From the NCBI GenBank assembly GCA_000507305.1, contig DF239049.1, positions 249,255-313,254 of the forward strand: DNA of 64,000 nt, given 5' to 3'. Below, one piece after another: positions 1-10,657 of the stretch. The notes beneath the pieces are model-generated. The model saw only the letters and a list, made by a program, of their open reading frames with translations, did no database searches and was not told where the DNA came from. The stretch comes from Breviolum minutum Mf 1.05b.01 (lineage: Eukaryota > Sar > Dinophyceae > Suessiales > Symbiodiniaceae). Position 1 is the stretch's first letter, and each line of letters starts with the position of its first letter. The translations under genes were made by a program, and so were the position numbers.

Positions 1-339
1 AATTTCCAGGTGTATACTTTGGATGAGATGATATGGTGTTTTCACATGTTTTCACTGCCAGCTGTTTTTACTAGAGTTCCCCTTGCTAAGATGGAACATT
101 TTTTTTGAATAAAAGTAAAGGCCTTATTGAGGCAACACTGCTGGTTCATAAGCCCTTAACTGTTGATGGACAAAAATCCGGCGATCACCAGTTGATTGGA
201 TAGTTTATCAGTTTATCCGCTTATTTACCAATTTTACCAGGTTTTGAAACATGTCAAGGTGGTTGGCCCGTTGGGATTTCTGGTTGCCATCAAGCTACGT
301 ATGAAAAAACGGGACGGGGACGAGACGATCCCGTTATAG
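1..339. other. Intron sequence of amylase copy A, 5' edge of window
   Basis: No exon was recognised. A degraded family B element (CTGTTGATGGAC terminus) starts near 163 and fades out by about 255. The stretch ends in a TATAG acceptor at 335-339, just before the first amylase exon in the window. The gene's 5' exons must lie upstream of the window. Confidence 0.4.
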
Positions 340-414
340 GCCGACAGAAAGGCGCACGAGGTTGGGATGCTTCTGGACCTGTGCCTTGGGCCACAAAAAC
401 CGACAGAATGATGG
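340..414 (+). CDS. Alpha-amylase copy A, exon with GARGWDAS motif (domain B)
   Basis: This exon reads RQKGARGWDAS followed by a short Pro/Trp-rich stretch. The same segment recurs at 60313-60360 in amylase copy B as RQEGARGWDAS. In both copies it is the segment before the exon with the VGPQTGWLCP motif. The acceptor is TATAG and the suggested donor GTTTTT at 415. That gives 2+72+1 bases, matching the phase-1 start of the next exon. In copy B the exon begins earlier, so copy A has an extra intron here. The minus-strand reading, with a kinase-like KHPNLVRL, was considered and not chosen because both neighbouring exons are clearly plus-strand. The 3' end is the least certain part. Confidence 0.5.
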
Positions 415-3167
415 GTTTTTTTTTTCATAGGGCGAAACCTGAAAAAAAAAACAGCCAGGATGGGGGTGACAAGTTCGGAAGCTTGAGGTGAACTTTTTGC
501 TAAAGTTCAAGTGTGCATGTGTGTTGTTGTTGGTCCCAGTTGCAGATGGCTTCATAGCAAGCCACTCTGTAAGAAAGATTCCGTCTATGTTTTGGGGTAT
601 ATAACACCGATGATCTACTTGTTTTCGACTCATCATGCAAATTCGCCGTTTGAACAACGGTTACTGTAAGAAGCTGGCGCACATGCATGAAGCAAGAGCT
701 TTTACATACATTTGCAATCATTTACACACCGGAAAAATTTCATGACACTGAAGAAACCAAGCATTTGAAGATATCTCCTATTGAAAATGGTGATGTCCCA
801 TTGTCATGCCAGTTTTTGGGGATGTACAATATTTGGTTTTTGGTATTTCTGGGTCAGAACCGAAGTCCAATTTCCCAAAACGGTGCCATTCTTTTATACA
901 CGTTTGGGTCCCTCATGAAGCTCTTGGATTTGACTTTTTTGCTGGTGCATTGGTTGGATCTTTTTTGATTCGGAGAAGAAATCATCATCAAACCAGTATA
1001 CAGAGGGTTTTCACCAAAAGATAGCAAATATGAAGATATATTGTTGCTTGCAGGTTTACAAATAGACTATTGTATATTTTTGTTAACCATAGGATCACGC
1101 ATAAACATACATCATCCTTAAACCTTATCGTTTGCGGAAATATGTTTCTTTGTTTAGGCAATTGCTATCGTTGCCATGCTGGCTGCCAGGAACATTTTCA
1201 TCACGCTGAGAACGTCATGGAGCCTCTATGCATCTGGTCTTAAAGGGATAAAGAGTCGCAATCGAAACAACTGCAGACTGAAGCCCTGAAAGTCACCCTC
1301 CCTGAAACTAACAGTTCGCCCCTGAAAATCAGTGGTTGGAAGATGAAATTTCCTTTTGGGATGGCCTACTTTCAGGGGCTTGTATTAGTTTAGACGAGGG
1401 TAAGTCGACCGTTAAAACAAAAGTCTCCAATTTTGGATGATCCAAATTCCCTACTAAAAAAGATAGTGGACTTGGTGAAGTTCCCTATTCTTTTCAAATG
1501 GATGACTTGGACTTTTAGGGTAAGGCTTTGGGAGGAACCGATCTTTATCAACAGAAGTCTAGCACAAGCAATGTGACTGGATTCCTTTCAGTTTACCCCC
1601 GCCACCCTGGGAACTCAGAAGATAAACAATGTATTCAATCTATTACAGCGATTGTGTGGTGCTGTGGTTAGGAGAAACACCAAACGGTTAATTAGGTACC
1701 TTGTAGGTAGTTAGCAGTAGCTAACATGCATGGCCAGGTGTTGGGAGGAAAAAAGCACAACTATTACAGCGTGTGGGTGGTTTTACCCAAGGATTCCTAA
1801 GTCAGTCATTGCAGTCAGTCATGTATAGAGTACTGTTTCTGGTTATTGTTGTGTTGTGCATCAAAGGCCAATGCCCCCCTCTTCTCGTCATTACATAAAT
1901 GAATACCTTGGGAGGGAGCGTCAATTGGGTTGGTGATTTCGAATGTGTTTTTTTTCTCCCCCTAACAAAAAAAAACACAAACATAATCGTTACTGCGGTG
2001 TTCCATTCCAAGAAACCTCCAACAAGACCCACTGAACCGACCCCTAAACCTGAGTATCTAGTAGCTCTAGCGACTTAGGGGTCCGTTGGTGAGGTACCAT
2101 TAATCTTTTGATGGAAAAATGGGAATTCTGACGAATCTTGAGGACTTCATTTCAAACAAAGCTGAAGGGAACATACTGACGACTGCAACCTTTCAAGTCC
2201 TGTCATTTGGACGTTGACATCCAATTGCAATTTGTCATGGTTTGTTGCCATGTCTACATGTCAAAGTGTCAAAGTGTTTACCTTGGATTCTTTTTAATTT
2301 GATTTGGGTTTTTACATGTTTTTACTTTCTAGCATGGTAAATCGCTACTGAACCACCATGCTCTATTTTCTTTTGTTTGCTTCACTTAGGTTCCAACCAA
2401 CAATAGTACGTCACAAGGTGGTCTTCCAACGACTTTTCAAAGACAAAAGCACATCAAAACAACCAGCTACCTGTACGTGGTGGTTTCAGACATTTATACA
2501 TTTTCACCCTTGCATGTGGAGATGATCCAATTTGACGAATCTTTTTCAAATGGACCTAGCCAGGGTCTCAGATGGGTTGAGTTGGTAATGACACATCATT
2601 TTATCCCAGGTGTTTGTTTGTGATTCACCTTGTGCTAAGCACTGAGTTTTCACAGACAATGTTGCAAGGTGGACCCCGTCACTACTTTTCAGAAAGGGCC
2701 CATAACTCCACTGGGGTGAAATAACCTCAGCTAGCCATTTTTCGAAGGCCACTTGAAGGGGTTATAAGTTATAACTCCATTTATAAAAGAAAAAGGGCCC
2801 CCACCTTGTGGTGGTTAGTGACCAGCAAATGAGCAATTGCTTGGAGATTCAGCTTGATCACCAAGGGGTGACAACTTATCACCCCAAGGGTTATAGTCAG
2901 ATTATGATATACATGCAGTCATAGTCCCTAAACGGGGTTGGTTCCCGCAACCAAACCCGAATTTCGATGGAGCATAGTATACTTGGATGTCCCCTGCGAG
3001 TTAAGATCAATGGGTTAGTTATTTCACCTACTTATAAATGGTGAGTGCATCAGGGTTATTTTGACCCACTGATCCGATCACCTTTGATCCATCCACTTCC
3101 GTCTCCTTGGACATCCGAGTAGCCCGGGCCGTTGGGTCAACCCCAAAAAGATGCCGTTTCCCCACAG
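415..3167. other. Amylase A intron with several inverted-repeat elements
   Basis: No convincing exon was found. It holds a family A element (1296-1401, CCCTCCCTGAAACTAACAG terminus), a family I repeat (1988-2100), a family C-like fragment (about 2482-2560), a family H-like palindrome (about 2690-2830) and a family E element (2982-3122, TTGGATGTCCC ... GGACATCCGAGTAG). Confidence 0.5.
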
Positions 3168-3228
3168 GTAAAGTGGGTCCACAGACCGGTTGGTTGTGTC
3201 CCAATGATGATTGCACACCTTGTGACAT
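3168..3228 (+). CDS. Alpha-amylase copy A, exon with VGPQTGWLCP motif (domain B)
   Basis: The exon reads KVGPQTGWLCPNDDCTPCD and follows a CCCCACAG acceptor. Its first 54 bases match copy B exon 62351-62404: eleven codons differ, ten of them synonymously (N/D is the only replacement), which is strong evidence of protein-coding constraint on the plus strand. The exon continues seven bases further than its copy B counterpart, through GTGACAT, and ends at a GTATCT donor in phase 2. It would sit in the cysteine-containing domain B loop between the beta-3 and beta-4 strands of a GH13 barrel. The exact function of this loop cannot be read from sequence. Confidence 0.8.
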
Positions 3229-4018
3229 GTATCTTGGCTTCAACCAACCGAAGATACGGCTGTTTTGGATCCCACGGTCCCATGGAGGTATGGTATACTG
3301 TAACCTCTTGAAGTGATAGGGGTTATATACCTTCGCTAAAACCAACATAGCCCCTCCTGGCCCTAAAAAGGGACTATTTCTCAATATATATAGAAATGCA
3401 TATTCCAAGAAATTGATTTTCAGGGTGACATGTTAGTTTCAGGGACGGTAAAACGGCAACAAGGGCATCATACCATCCACATTCTGTTGACTCTTATGGT
3501 AAATGTAGGCCAATAATGGCAAATATACCAGTCCCATGGATGCTGTGGGAAAGTAGCTGGTTGTTTTTGGGCGGGTGAGGAGGTTACTTAGTTCTGGAAA
3601 CACCTCCTCGTTTTCATAGAGGAAACCAATTGTCACCAATTTATTGGGACTGGATTCTTGGCTCGGCATCAGTTGCTATGAATCTCATGGACCGCAACAT
3701 CTACTCCCCCGGGAACCGAATCCATATCCCACCAAACGAGAAAAGGAAAATCAAGTTCAAAAGTGCCTTTTTAGTTTTTCTTTTGGGGGGGATATGTTGG
3801 TTTTTAGGAAGATAGAGATTTGATGGAGTCCCATTTTTTGTTATTTGGATGCTATTTTTGAAACATATGTCATATGATGTTTGTATTTCAATGAGGTTTC
3901 TTAATTATGATCCTTTTGGTTTGGGCAGATGCTGTTTGCTGCTTGTGATATCTTGCCATCAATAAGTTGTACAACTGTACGTCCAACTCTGTCGTTGTGA
4001 CCGGGTCACCTTGTTGAG
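3229..4018. other. Amylase A intron, GTATCTTGGC...TTGAG
   Basis: The intron is flanked by the direct repeat GTAT (3229-3232 and 4019-4022). Its first bases, GTATCTTGGCTT, resemble the start of the shifted copy B intron, GTCTCTTGGCTC. It contains half of a family D palindrome (about 3470-3545). No exon was recognised. Confidence 0.5.
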
Positions 4019-4043
4019 GTATCGCTTGCCAGACTACAACACA
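4019..4043 (+). CDS. Alpha-amylase copy A, 25-bp exon with LPDYNT motif
   Basis: The exon reads YRLPDYNT once the split codon is joined. It corresponds to the YELPDYNT segment of copy B (62672-62703); the CCA/CCG and GAC/GAT differences are silent. In animal-type alpha-amylases this position is the GLPDLNTE stretch that precedes the helix before catalytic region II. Joining it directly to the ELQEVRDM exon reproduces the family spacing exactly. That places the donor at GCTTCT, a non-canonical GC donor; copy B has GCCCCT in the same place. The acceptor is TTGAG followed by G. Confidence 0.7.
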
Positions 4044-4859
4044 GCTTCTTTTGCAAATGAGTTTGGATCGTGGGTTTTTGAAAGGTTTAGCTCAACATAT
4101 GCAGAAAAAAGCATTATATATCCCATACCATCCATATACCATCCATGGGACTGAGATAAATTTACCATATTTTTTTCCTACGTTTAGTTGAGTTAGTTGA
4201 TTTTGTATAGCGAATGTGGGGAAATACATGCCAGTCCCATGGATGGAAAAAGGGTATGAATTGAAAAAGGGCATCGCGGAGATCAGCCATCCTTAATCGG
4301 CATCTCCATGCAGAATCGATTCATCAACCTGTGATTATTTGCCCTGTGAGTCCTTGGGGGAGCCCATTGTGGTCGCCAGGGATAAGGGATATTTTCGGAT
4401 CCTAAATGAGGAACTAAAAAACACAGAATCCTCAAAATCACAGGGTAGTCATTTGAGCAAAAAAGGACCCAGAACCCTGGTTGGTTGATTGATGCTTATG
4501 TCGTAGGGGATTTGGGCTTACTACCCCCCACTATACGGATACCGTAATATGCAATTTTTTGTGTAAGGATCCTTATTAACATTTTATCAAGGAACCAGTA
4601 TCATGGAATGTGCCCCCCGGACATTTGACATAGATACTACAAGATTGGAAACGCCTTCAAAATCTGATGATTTGGGGGTATCCATGTTTGATTTCAGGGG
4701 TGTACCCTCCCTGAAACTAACAGTTCGCACCTGAAAATGGATGGTTGGAAGATGAAATTTCCTATTTAGATATGGCCTATTTTCAGGGGATATGTTAGAT
4801 TTCAGGGATGCAGTGTAATCACATGGTTTTTCCCTTTCACTGCTCCATGCCAAACTCAG
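4044..4859. other. Amylase A intron (GC donor)
   Basis: It holds a family D palindrome (about 4122-4240) and a family A element (about 4703-4812). An open frame at 4314-4444 looks protein-like, but the gene family leaves no room for it here (see rejected list). Confidence 0.5.
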
Positions 4860-4901
4860 GAGTTACAAGAAGTTCGAGACATGCAATTCAAACACTTGGA
4901 G
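4860..4901 (+). CDS. Alpha-amylase copy A, 42-bp exon ELQEVRDMQFKHLE
   Basis: The fourteen residues are identical to copy B exon 63349-63390, although eight of the fourteen codons differ, all silently. It encodes the helix just before beta-4: joined to the next exon it gives VRDMQFKHLEELYHIGV. That is the same length as the VRxxIxxYLNxLxxxGV stretch before region II in animal-type alpha-amylases. The acceptor is CTCAG followed by G. Because the spacing fixes the 3' end after TTGGAG, the donor must be GACCCG, a GA donor. The exon is phase 0 at both ends. Confidence 0.82.
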
Positions 4902-5838
4902 GACCCGAAATCGCACACAAACTCCCTATAGGTGCAAGGATACTCCCCACCTCGAAATCTTGGACAGAAGTCTAAGTGTGATGAAAAAATGATAGGTGTG
5001 TTAAACTTCAGGGGTGTAGGACTTATATGATCTAGGCAATTTCCGGAATTCCCCAAAAGGTAGTTTATAATAAGTAAGGGAGTCCTACCCAAAATGGCCG
5101 AACCGTTCAGCTTAAGGATCTATAATGAATTGCCCAGATATGATGATACATATTTACATTTGTATACATATGTACTAAGGAATGATATGGAGGATTCATT
5201 TAGGCCAGTTCATTTCCATGCTTCACCTCATATCGTCTTGCGAGCGGGCCAAACCTTTTTGAATAAATACACCCCCCCAAACTAACGACTGGATATCCTA
5301 AATCAAGGGCCTTGGAAAAGGTGACTCCGTGGAAATTTGGCCATTATTGTAAATGTAATACTTTACCCTCCCTGAAACTAGCATAGCACCCAAAAATTGG
5401 TGCGTGGGAAACTGCTTGCCTTGTGGGAAGGCCTATTTTCAGGTGCTATGTTGGTTTCAGGGAGTGTAGGTGATGCTTTGAAGCATGTGTTATTTTCATC
5501 CCGATCCCTGGGGAAATGATCCATTTTGACGAATATTTTTGAATTGGGTTGAAACCACCAACTAGATCGACCGGCACTTTCTCTCAAGGTCAAACACTAT
5601 GCTACCTTCTTCTTAGGAAATCCCAAACTCCCGAAAACTCCTCCCAAACAAACATGGTTGAACACCAAGCACCAGCCGTTTTTTCCAAACCGCAACAAGA
5701 CTGGGTTGGTGGTTTTAGATATTGTTCATTTTTAGCCCTGCCTGGGGAGATGATATGAGACGATCCTATTTGACTGACATCTTTTAGACGGGAATCTATG
5801 GACAACAAAAATGACCGTTGATGGTGCAAAAACACCAG
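4902..5838. other. Amylase A intron (GA donor) with adjoining A and C elements
   Basis: A family A element (5363-5466) directly abuts a family C element (5467-5564), and a second C-like sequence starts at about 5705. The 140 bases between the two C copies are open in more than one frame and look protein-like, but the amylase alignment has no place for them. They may be an unspliced relic or belong to another transcript. Confidence 0.45.
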
Positions 5839-5923
5839 GAGTTGTACCACATTGGTGTCACTGGACTTCGGGTGGATGCTGCTATTTATCATCATGTCTA
5901 TGAACTTGCAGCTGCCTGGCAGG
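5839..5923 (+). CDS. Alpha-amylase copy A, catalytic region II (GLRVDAA)
   Basis: The exon reads ELYHIGVTGLRVDAAIYHHV and continues with a short helix. GxTGLRVDAA is GH13 conserved region II, at the end of barrel strand beta-4. The Arg and the Asp two residues later are the invariant pair, and the Asp is the catalytic nucleophile. The usual K-H after DAA is replaced by I-Y-H. The acceptor is AACACCAG followed by G, and the donor GTATGT fits the consensus very well. This exon, with the QEWW exon and the copy B exons, is what identifies the gene as an alpha-amylase that hydrolyses internal alpha-1,4 bonds of starch-like glucans. Confidence 0.85.
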
Positions 5924-6632
5924 GTATGTAGCGGAAGTTCTGAAAAAACACTCCGTAAAACTAACAGTTTGCCCATGAAAGATGTTGGTTTTGGAGACTA
6001 ATTAATCACTCCCCTTTTTGGGTTTCGGCCTCTTGTCAGGGGCGAGTGGCGAGCTGTTCGTTTTTTGGGTCGGTGAGGTGAGGGGGAAGCAGTGACCAAT
6101 GGGGTGGTGCAGGAACTCATATTTGCGACTTCAGTCCTGTGAGATGAAGGGTTTTAAACTCCTTTGATTGCTTTTTTTTTCTGCAGTTTACTAAAAGATC
6201 CTTTCGCTTGGCTCACCCAAAAAAATACGACGATAAACAGCTGCTACTCCATGATTTTTGAAGGCAATATTAAAGGAACCTTAAATTGAATGACCCAAGC
6301 GTTGATCGAGGTTTTACCAGACTTTACCATGAATCTAGGGGCTTGCAGTAAACTTGTTTCGTGATTACACCTATTTTATCTTATTTTTGTTGGTGTGATG
6401 TTTATCAAGGAAGATTCAATCATCACAAACTCAGGTTTACTACAACATCTATTTACATCATTTACCACAATTTTAGGTGCCCAGACCCTGTAACCGTTGG
6501 AAAACATTATATACTATTTTTTAGATCCGGGGCCCCTTATTAACCTTCATGCTCCATGATGAACGAGTGTTACACGTCATTCATTGTAGCACCTCCATGA
6601 TCAACACCTGATGCCATTTTAAGTCAGCCAAG
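5924..6632. other. Amylase A intron, possible missed exon
   Basis: A degraded family A element lies at about 5947-6060. The phase of the preceding donor (1) and of the next acceptor (2) do not match. Either a small exon lies here unrecognised or one of the two splice sites is different. Confidence 0.35.
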
Positions 6633-6716
6633 AATTGCCGAGGATATGCTGAATCGAGTTCCATGGGATTTGATCTATCAAGAATGGTGGGGTGAATATC
6701 CACCGCAAGATTCTTG
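6633..6716 (+). CDS. Alpha-amylase copy A, catalytic region III (IYQE)
   Basis: The exon reads IAEDMLNRVPWDLIYQEWWG and then EYPPQ. P-x-x-I-x-QE at this distance after region II is GH13 region III on beta-5, and the Glu of IYQE is the catalytic acid/base. The acceptor AGCCAAG is followed by A. The donor is taken as GTGTCA at 6717, but a GA donor after CCGCAA would also keep an open frame. Confidence 0.75.
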
Positions 6717-7568
6717 GTGTCAACGCACCGGGTTCCTGAACCCAGTTTACGGGGTCAGGGTTTGCAGTTTCATCCTTGGTTGCCTAAAGTTACAACAGGA
6801 TGATAAAGATTTCGAAGCTTTACAGCAGATCAACATGTTGAAACAATTCACCACTAAAACGTCTCGACAACCCCCCCCTTGACTTGCAGCTTTTCCATGA
6901 GATTTGAAGGTTGAAAAACTTCATGACTTAGCTTCCTACCCCGTCCCGTGTCCAATCAGTCAGTCGTCAAAAGTTTGCCGGGCCTTTAGGATCGAACCGA
7001 CTATGTGGGTTTATATCGTCACTTGGTTGAGTGATACGGTTGTTGATGGTTCAGGAAAATCCACCAAACAGTAACCAGTTGAGGTTGGTAGGTTATCCCA
7101 TGATTTGCATGGGTTTTATACATTCCAAGTGGTGCAGGATTTCTGAATCATCAACAGTAGGTGACATGTGGGAACCACTTTAAGCAAGTGTTTCATTGCC
7201 GAAAGGATGTTGGGATACAATACCAACCTTTCAAGCAAAACTGGTTGGTTGCATACGATATTTTAAGATGCAGGATTAAGATATGAAACGCACACACGTG
7301 TGTATATGTTTGAACTGTTTTTGATTCTATTTAAGGCAGTTGACATTTATTTTGGCATATAACGTAAGCGGTACGTATATGATTTATATGAATTAATTGA
7401 TTTGCTTATCAATTTATCCATACATCAATTTACATATCAAGATATCAAGATAGCAATAAATCAATCAATCCAGCATAAGTCAAATGGACAAGATTAAGGC
7501 CTGATACACTACACCCAGAAATCACCCAGTAAGATGCTTCAGAAAACTTCGAGCTGTGAGAATGTCAG
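6717..7568. other. Amylase A intron
   Basis: A family B element occupies about 7040-7162 (ends TTGTTGATGGTTC and ATCATCAACAG). The remainder is AT-rich sequence without a recognisable exon. Confidence 0.45.
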
Positions 7569-7667
7569 GTGATGTGGGCTACCGGTGGCACGTGGTAAAC
7601 CGTTCCTTTGGTGATGGTGTGATGGTTGGGGGGGCGGGCTTTGGAGAAATGAAAGGCTATGAAATGG
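7569..7667 (+). CDS. Candidate exon within amylase A, GDVGYRWHVVNRSF
   Basis: After an AATGTCAG acceptor an open frame reads GDVGYRWHVVNRSFGDGVMV and then a Gly-rich stretch ending near a GTTGAC donor, just before an in-frame TGA at 7670. Codon choice and composition look protein-like. Its position between regions III and IV would suit the beta-5 to beta-6 part of the barrel, but no family motif was recognised, so assignment to the amylase is inference. Confidence 0.4.
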
Positions 7668-7672
7668 GTTGA

Positions 7673-8800
7673 CGGTATTTTTCTGGGTGGTGGTTTCAGT
7701 TATTCTGCATTTCTATCCCTATTGAGGCAAATGAACCCAACTGACTTATATTTTTGAGATGGGTTGAAACCACCAACTAGTTTTACGTACCTGTGAGACC
7801 TTAGGTGGTGGTTTCAACCTCGTTATGTATTTTGCGTTCTTTTTTGGTGGAGGTTTGAAATGTGGTTACTGTGTTTTGAATTGAGTGCTTCAAGGCATGC
7901 CTATATGATTAGGCAAATAAAAGGAGCCTGGAATATCTGGAATCCAAGAAATCCCCAACAGGACCCAATGAACGGACCCCTACACCTGAGTATCTAATAG
8001 CTCCAGCAACTTACTTAGGGGTCCGTTGGTAAGGTCCCCATTCAATTTTGGATGGATGGAATTGGATTGTTAACTCGATCATTTTGCTAGGTCGTAATTC
8101 AAATATGTTTTAATGTTCACCTCTATTTGTGGAAATCATCTGTTTTTATTTTGACTAATATCTTTCGAATGGGTTGAAAGTACCAACCAGTTTGAGATAT
8201 TTTTGAGATTCCTAATGGGTTTTTTCCAAGGATGTCATTTTCATAAACCCTGCTTATACCACCTTTGCGATCAAGTTCATTTTCCGACTGCCAGAAAGAG
8301 GCTTCGCTATATGTCCCACCTTGTTTTTGTTTGGGTGGGGTTTGGAACCATCATTTGTATGAAAAAAAATGATGGTTTCATCCCTCCACCCTGTTTGTTG
8401 TGAGATTTTACATGCACGACATGCAAACCTCCAAAAGGGTTGTGGAAAAACACATTTTTTTGCTTAATTTTTGAACACACCCAACAAAAACCTTTACCCG
8501 CAGGCTTTAATGAAGGGATTCGTTTTTCATAGGCGGCGAATTAGGGGGATGCAACACACGGGCGTGTCACGGTCCACTTCTTGGAAACGTCCTGGACAAA
8601 TTAACGGCTGGAACCTAAAAAATCACCCAATCCCATAGGATCCATGGGACGAACGGTATATTTACCAACATGAAAACCATAAAAATCAACCATTCATGTC
8701 GGCAAATATACCGTTCGTCCTATGGATCCTATATGGGAATTGAACAGGAAAAGTTATCTTCCAAACCCCCCATTTTGAGGTTCCAATTTTAATTTTCTAG
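7673..8800. other. Repeat-filled intron
   Basis: It contains a full family C element (7684-7781), a family I repeat (about 7940-8050), a diverged C-like sequence (about 8095-8190) and a near-perfect family D palindrome (8629-8737) with CCCATAGGATCCATGGGAC and its inverse at the ends. Confidence 0.5.
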
Positions 8801-8900
8801 GGTGAAACCCTTGAGCAAACCCATCGCTTTCTGGAAAATTTTTCTGAAGGTCTTGCGGGCAAAAATGCGACCGACCTGCCGGAAGTATTGGATCTGAAGG
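8801..8900 (+). CDS. Alpha-amylase copy A, exon before region IV
   Basis: A pyrimidine-rich TTTTCTAG acceptor opens a frame reading GETLEQTHRFLENFSEGLAG followed by KNATDLPEVLDLK. With a GTGGGG donor at 8901 the exon is 33 codons plus one base, and the phase matches the next exon at 9078. Position and phase place it between catalytic regions III and IV. No specific motif identifies it alone. Confidence 0.55.
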
Positions 8901-9077
8901 GTGGGGTGTTTGGCATCAGCGAAGACATGGCAGTGCACCTTTGTTTCGAAAAGTCTTGGTGGGGGAAGTTTTTTTGGAACTTTGGTTCACCCTCCCTCCC
9001 CTCAAGTTTCTTCTTTCCAAATTGGTTTCCTAACCCACTTACTAACCATTTGCTAACTTTGTGGGACATCCAAGTAG

Positions 9078-9233
9078 CCGTTTCTTCCAAGGGACCAATG
9101 AAGGCATCTGCCCCTCCAGGTTTTCGTTCACATCTTGTCGCTAGGTACCCCTTTGCCTACCATGATGGAAGGAGCAAGAACGCAGACCCGGAAATTGCCA
9201 CCTACAAAAATGGATTGGCACCTGTGTTCGCAA
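9078..9233 (+). CDS. Alpha-amylase copy A, probable region IV (FAYHDGR)
   Basis: The exon reads on through PFAYHDGRSKNAD and then TYKNGLAPVF. This resembles the GH13 region IV block FVxNHDxxR...TYKxG, where the His-Asp pair stabilises the transition state. If this is right, the usual Asn before His-Asp is Tyr here, a notable substitution. The acceptor CAAGTAG is the 3' end of a family E repeat (about 9007-9077), and the donor is GTGAGG. The phase agrees with the preceding exon. Confidence 0.55.
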
Positions 9234-10068
9234 GTGAGGTTTGATATGCATAGAGTGTCGGATATGTTCTTTCCAGGAAATGTCCATTGACCAAGTGGAT
9301 GGCAATATGCATAGTTGCAAATGAAAGTACTATTTTGCATGTCTTCGTTGGTGTTAATTACTTAGCACCGGAGGGTTCTGACTTTTAAATTGAGCTTCAT
9401 TTCATGGGATGATGGGATATCTCGAGCCATGTAAATTCCAAATTTACACATCCAAAATAATTAAAATTTTGTTTCTGTCAGTTTCACATGATCAACAAAA
9501 AAATTAGGTTGAGTGTTGGTTAAGTCAGTTTAGTAGCAACCGAAAGAAAAAGATAGACATGATGCAACTCCTTCCCCACTCAGTTTCTGGTTCCTTTGGA
9601 TCACTTCTATCTTAGTTAGGTGGACTGGGAATTCATATCTCAAGAAGGAGCTCCAACTCAGCTATAGTGTTTTTTGGTGGTAAATTAGGATGACCAAAAA
9701 TGCTGACCTTGTTTACTTCTGGCAATCTAAGGGGGCAAACAATGAAAAGAAAACATGAGATGACAAAACATCAACGGTATACTTAGCAGGACAGATTTGG
9801 TTGGACAAATCTCATCCATTGATACTACACAGGTCATTAAATTACCCATTTTGGGGGGATCAAACAATGCAAATGCATGGTGATTTTGTTGGATTCCCCC
9901 TGCAACCCACAACCCACAACCCGTTTTCCAGATGACCAAGTGCCATTCTTCCCTACTTAAAAGAAATGGAAGCGAACACACAAAGCATTTTGATTTTGGG
10001 ACCCATTTCTATAGTTTGTTCATTTTTGCTCAATTGCTGCAACGTTTGCAGCCCGAACTTTTCCCAAG
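9234..10068. other. Intron sequence
   Basis: No exon or clear repeat element was recognised in this stretch. Open frames on both strands are short and lack splice support. Confidence 0.35.
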
Positions 10069-10209
10069 TGCCAGTTTTCTCAACACTGGAGGCATTTCAT
10101 CAGCAGCAGAAGTTTTTCTTGTCTTGGACTGTGGGATCCTTGGCCTTTTGTTTAACACAAACCTTGGTTGGTCAACAGGCTGCTCTTCAACACGACTTCC
10201 ATGCATCAA
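10069..10209 (+). CDS. Candidate exon in the amylase A interval
   Basis: This is an open segment between a TTTCCCAAG acceptor and a GTGAGG donor, 2+138+1 bases, in phase with the region IV exon. The chosen frame reads VFSTLEAFHQQQKFFLSW and then a hydrophobic stretch. Two other frames are also open, so the protein assignment is uncertain. Confidence 0.35.
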
Positions 10210-10518
10210 GTGAGGGCCATTCTTTACCAAAAAAAGATAGGGTGAAGTCAACACCAGGTAGATGGGTTTTTGGTCTGTCTGGATTACGCCATCGTTTTCT
10301 GGGAATTTCGCCCCCAAGACTTCCGGTATCCCATACCATCCATGTACTTGGTAACTTCCATGTATGGCATTTTTACCTGCATTTGGTTGATTTTATGGTT
10401 AAATGTAGGGAAATATGCCAGACACATGGGATGGTATTGCTATGGATGCTCCAACGTCATCCGGGGTAGCAAGCGTCCGGCATCTGAACCTTTAACGGCT
10501 AACCCATCGGTTTTTCAG

Positions 10519-10572
10519 GTATTACCTTCGGTGACTCGAAAATGGATGTCAATTTGCCACCGAAGAGTTTTC
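10519..10572 (+). CDS. Candidate exon ITFGDSKMDVNLPPKSF
   Basis: A GTTTTTCAG acceptor and a GTTGTT donor frame 54 bases reading ITFGDSKMDVNLPPKSF. The phase (1 in, 1 out) matches the next two candidate exons (10616-10657 and 10764 onward). Function not recognised. Confidence 0.4.
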
Positions 10573-10615
10573 GTTGTTTTTTTCTTGGGGTGTTTTTTTT
10601 GTCAGTTTTGTGCAG

Positions 10616-10657
10616 TTATTGAATTGAACATGTGTTTGCGATCTGATTTTTTCCTGG
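10616..10657 (+). CDS. Candidate exon directly upstream of a family C intron
   Basis: The exon reads IELNMCLRSDFFL and ends in phase 1 exactly where the GTGGTGG terminus of a family C element begins. The following exon resumes in frame immediately after the element's 3' end. Function not recognised. Confidence 0.45.

Noticed and set aside
338-400. Minus-strand reading KHPNLVRL, similar to a protein-kinase motif, present at both 350 and 60340
   Set aside because: The plus frame keeps more silent changes and fits the exon order and phase of amylase.
4314-4444. Protein-like plus-strand segment (STCDYLPCESLGEPIVV) inside an amylase A intron
   Set aside because: Splicing LPDYNT directly to ELQEVRDM gives the exact family length, and copy B has no counterpart. 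It may be coincidence or a relic.
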